This document shows, piece by piece, positions 48,744 to 64,000 of a DNA stretch of 64,000 bases. The position numbers and the translations under genes were made by a program. The DNA comes from Tubiluchus corallicola (Eukaryota; Priapulida; Priapulimorpha; Priapulimorphida; Tubiluchidae). The DNA is taken from assembly GCA_030141605.1 (NCBI GenBank), contig JAQGDQ010000141.1:238501-302500 (forward strand). The letters run 5' to 3'. The notes below the pieces were generated by a model that was not told where the DNA came from, did not search any database, and saw only the letters and a program-made list of their open reading frames with translations. Each line of letters starts with the position of its first letter. Within the stretch, counting starts at the first letter, position 1.

Positions 48744-48744
<1 letters not shown>
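48739..48744 (-). terminator. Poly(A) hexamer overlapping the GPCR stop codon
   Basis: On the minus strand the stop TGA and AATAAA share their A (TGAATAAA). If used, the 3' UTR would be only about 20 nt. Further AATAAA sites exist downstream, for example near 48055, so usage is uncertain. Confidence 0.35.
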
Positions 48745-63204
<14,460 letters not shown>

Positions 63205-64000
63205 CTGAAATAATTATAGAAACCACTTCTTACGTCCAAGTATTAACTGAACATTATTTAAAAGCCTAAAAACGTAGTACCCTTTATAGTTTCGATAATT
63301 ATATATATATTAGTTCAGCTACACTTTTTATGTTAAAGATGACAAGGCTCAGGAGAGTCTATCGCATATCATTTAAAAGCAACAAATCTAGAACTGTTTT
63401 TATCAGAATAATTACAGGCCCAACATGTACAGAAACTATAACAACAAAAGACATGTAGTTTCATTTTAAAGTGACAACCTACAACTGTGTTTATAAAAAG
63501 CACCTATCGCGAGAACTGTACATTTTCAGGTAGTTTTTTAATTGAAATTGGACGTAATTAGAAAAATTTTATCGAAAATGAATTTATTCTGGAACATGCA
63601 ACATTTTTATTTACGCATTTGTCGTTTCATTTTTTGTTCATGGTATTTCAATTCAGACACCATAAACCTGAACATAAGTATCGACATAATGGATTATACG
63701 AGTTCCACTTGTAAGCATAGTTAATACAGTAAACTCTTTTCGTAACATAATAGAATAGCAGTAACCGTTTGTATGATTTCCTCAGTTTCAAAAACCATCT
63801 GTATTTTTCTAGACGTGACAAAAAATTACGTTGGGATATTCTAGTTATCCTGGAGGCATTTTTGTGTAATATCATGCACTTTTTACTTTGAAAACTTACG
63901 TAATAAAACCTAACTAATAACTTTTACTTTGTTTTGTCTAAAACAAAATGTCCATTTTCATTTTCTGAGTAATGTCGTAAGTAAAATGACATAAGACAAG
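63205..64000. other. GPCR upstream intron, nothing further recognised
   Basis: The next upstream GPCR exon should lie here or beyond the window. I found no candidate with acceptable donor and phase. Open frames of 60-75 codons (63542-63724, 63648-63875) show no domain. A TATATATAT run is present near 63300. Confidence 0.4.

Overview
This is eukaryotic, AT-rich, intron-rich DNA from an invertebrate animal. Three multi-exon genes can be rebuilt exon by exon with consistent splice sites and reading phases: an AMP-activated kinase gamma subunit, a TBK1/IKK-epsilon-type innate-immunity kinase, and an adhesion G-protein-coupled receptor. All three are metazoan families. Introns of about 0.1 to 3.3 kb, GT-AG splice sites, CR1/Jockey-like LINE tails, hAT-, pogo/Tigger-, mariner- and P-like DNA elements and long microsatellites all fit an animal nuclear genome. 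I cannot name the phylum from sequence alone.

Layout. Bases 1-4310 hold no gene I can support, only a 380-bp MITE, microsatellites and a possible promoter zone. Bases 4311-10651 (+) hold the AMPK gamma gene: ten exons and 355 visible residues with four CBS motifs. Its first coding exon is not identified. Bases 10672-14930 are mostly empty. Bases 15352-44298 (-) hold a TBK1 gene of 20 coding exons summing to 2361 nt (786 aa), tail to tail with the AMPK gene. Its introns carry five tandem arrays and several transposons. One of these is a 2043-bp P-like THAP element with a perfect 8-bp target duplication, inserted inside an older MITE. Bases 44299-48738 are intergenic. Bases 48744-63204 (-) hold eleven exons of an adhesion GPCR (HRM, GAIN, GPS, seven helices, cytoplasmic tail). 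Its N-terminal start lies further upstream and was not found. Bases 63205-64000 show nothing clear.

The most unusual signal is a recurring architecture at 5' splice sites. In TBK1 two separate minisatellites (79 bp x 12 and 41 bp x 14) have the real exon end plus its splice donor as the first repeat unit, so the intron holds many extra copies of that exon end and donor. In the GPCR, the HRM exon end and donor are duplicated once in the same way. Three more long arrays begin within about 30-80 nt of a donor. In the 79-bp array each unit can be read as an in-frame 42-nt (14-codon) micro-exon. TBK1 also carries an apparent 14-residue duplication of its glycine-rich ATP-binding loop.

Functionally the three genes are independent (energy sensing, innate-immune/autophagy kinase signalling, adhesion-coupled signalling). 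Nothing suggests an operon.
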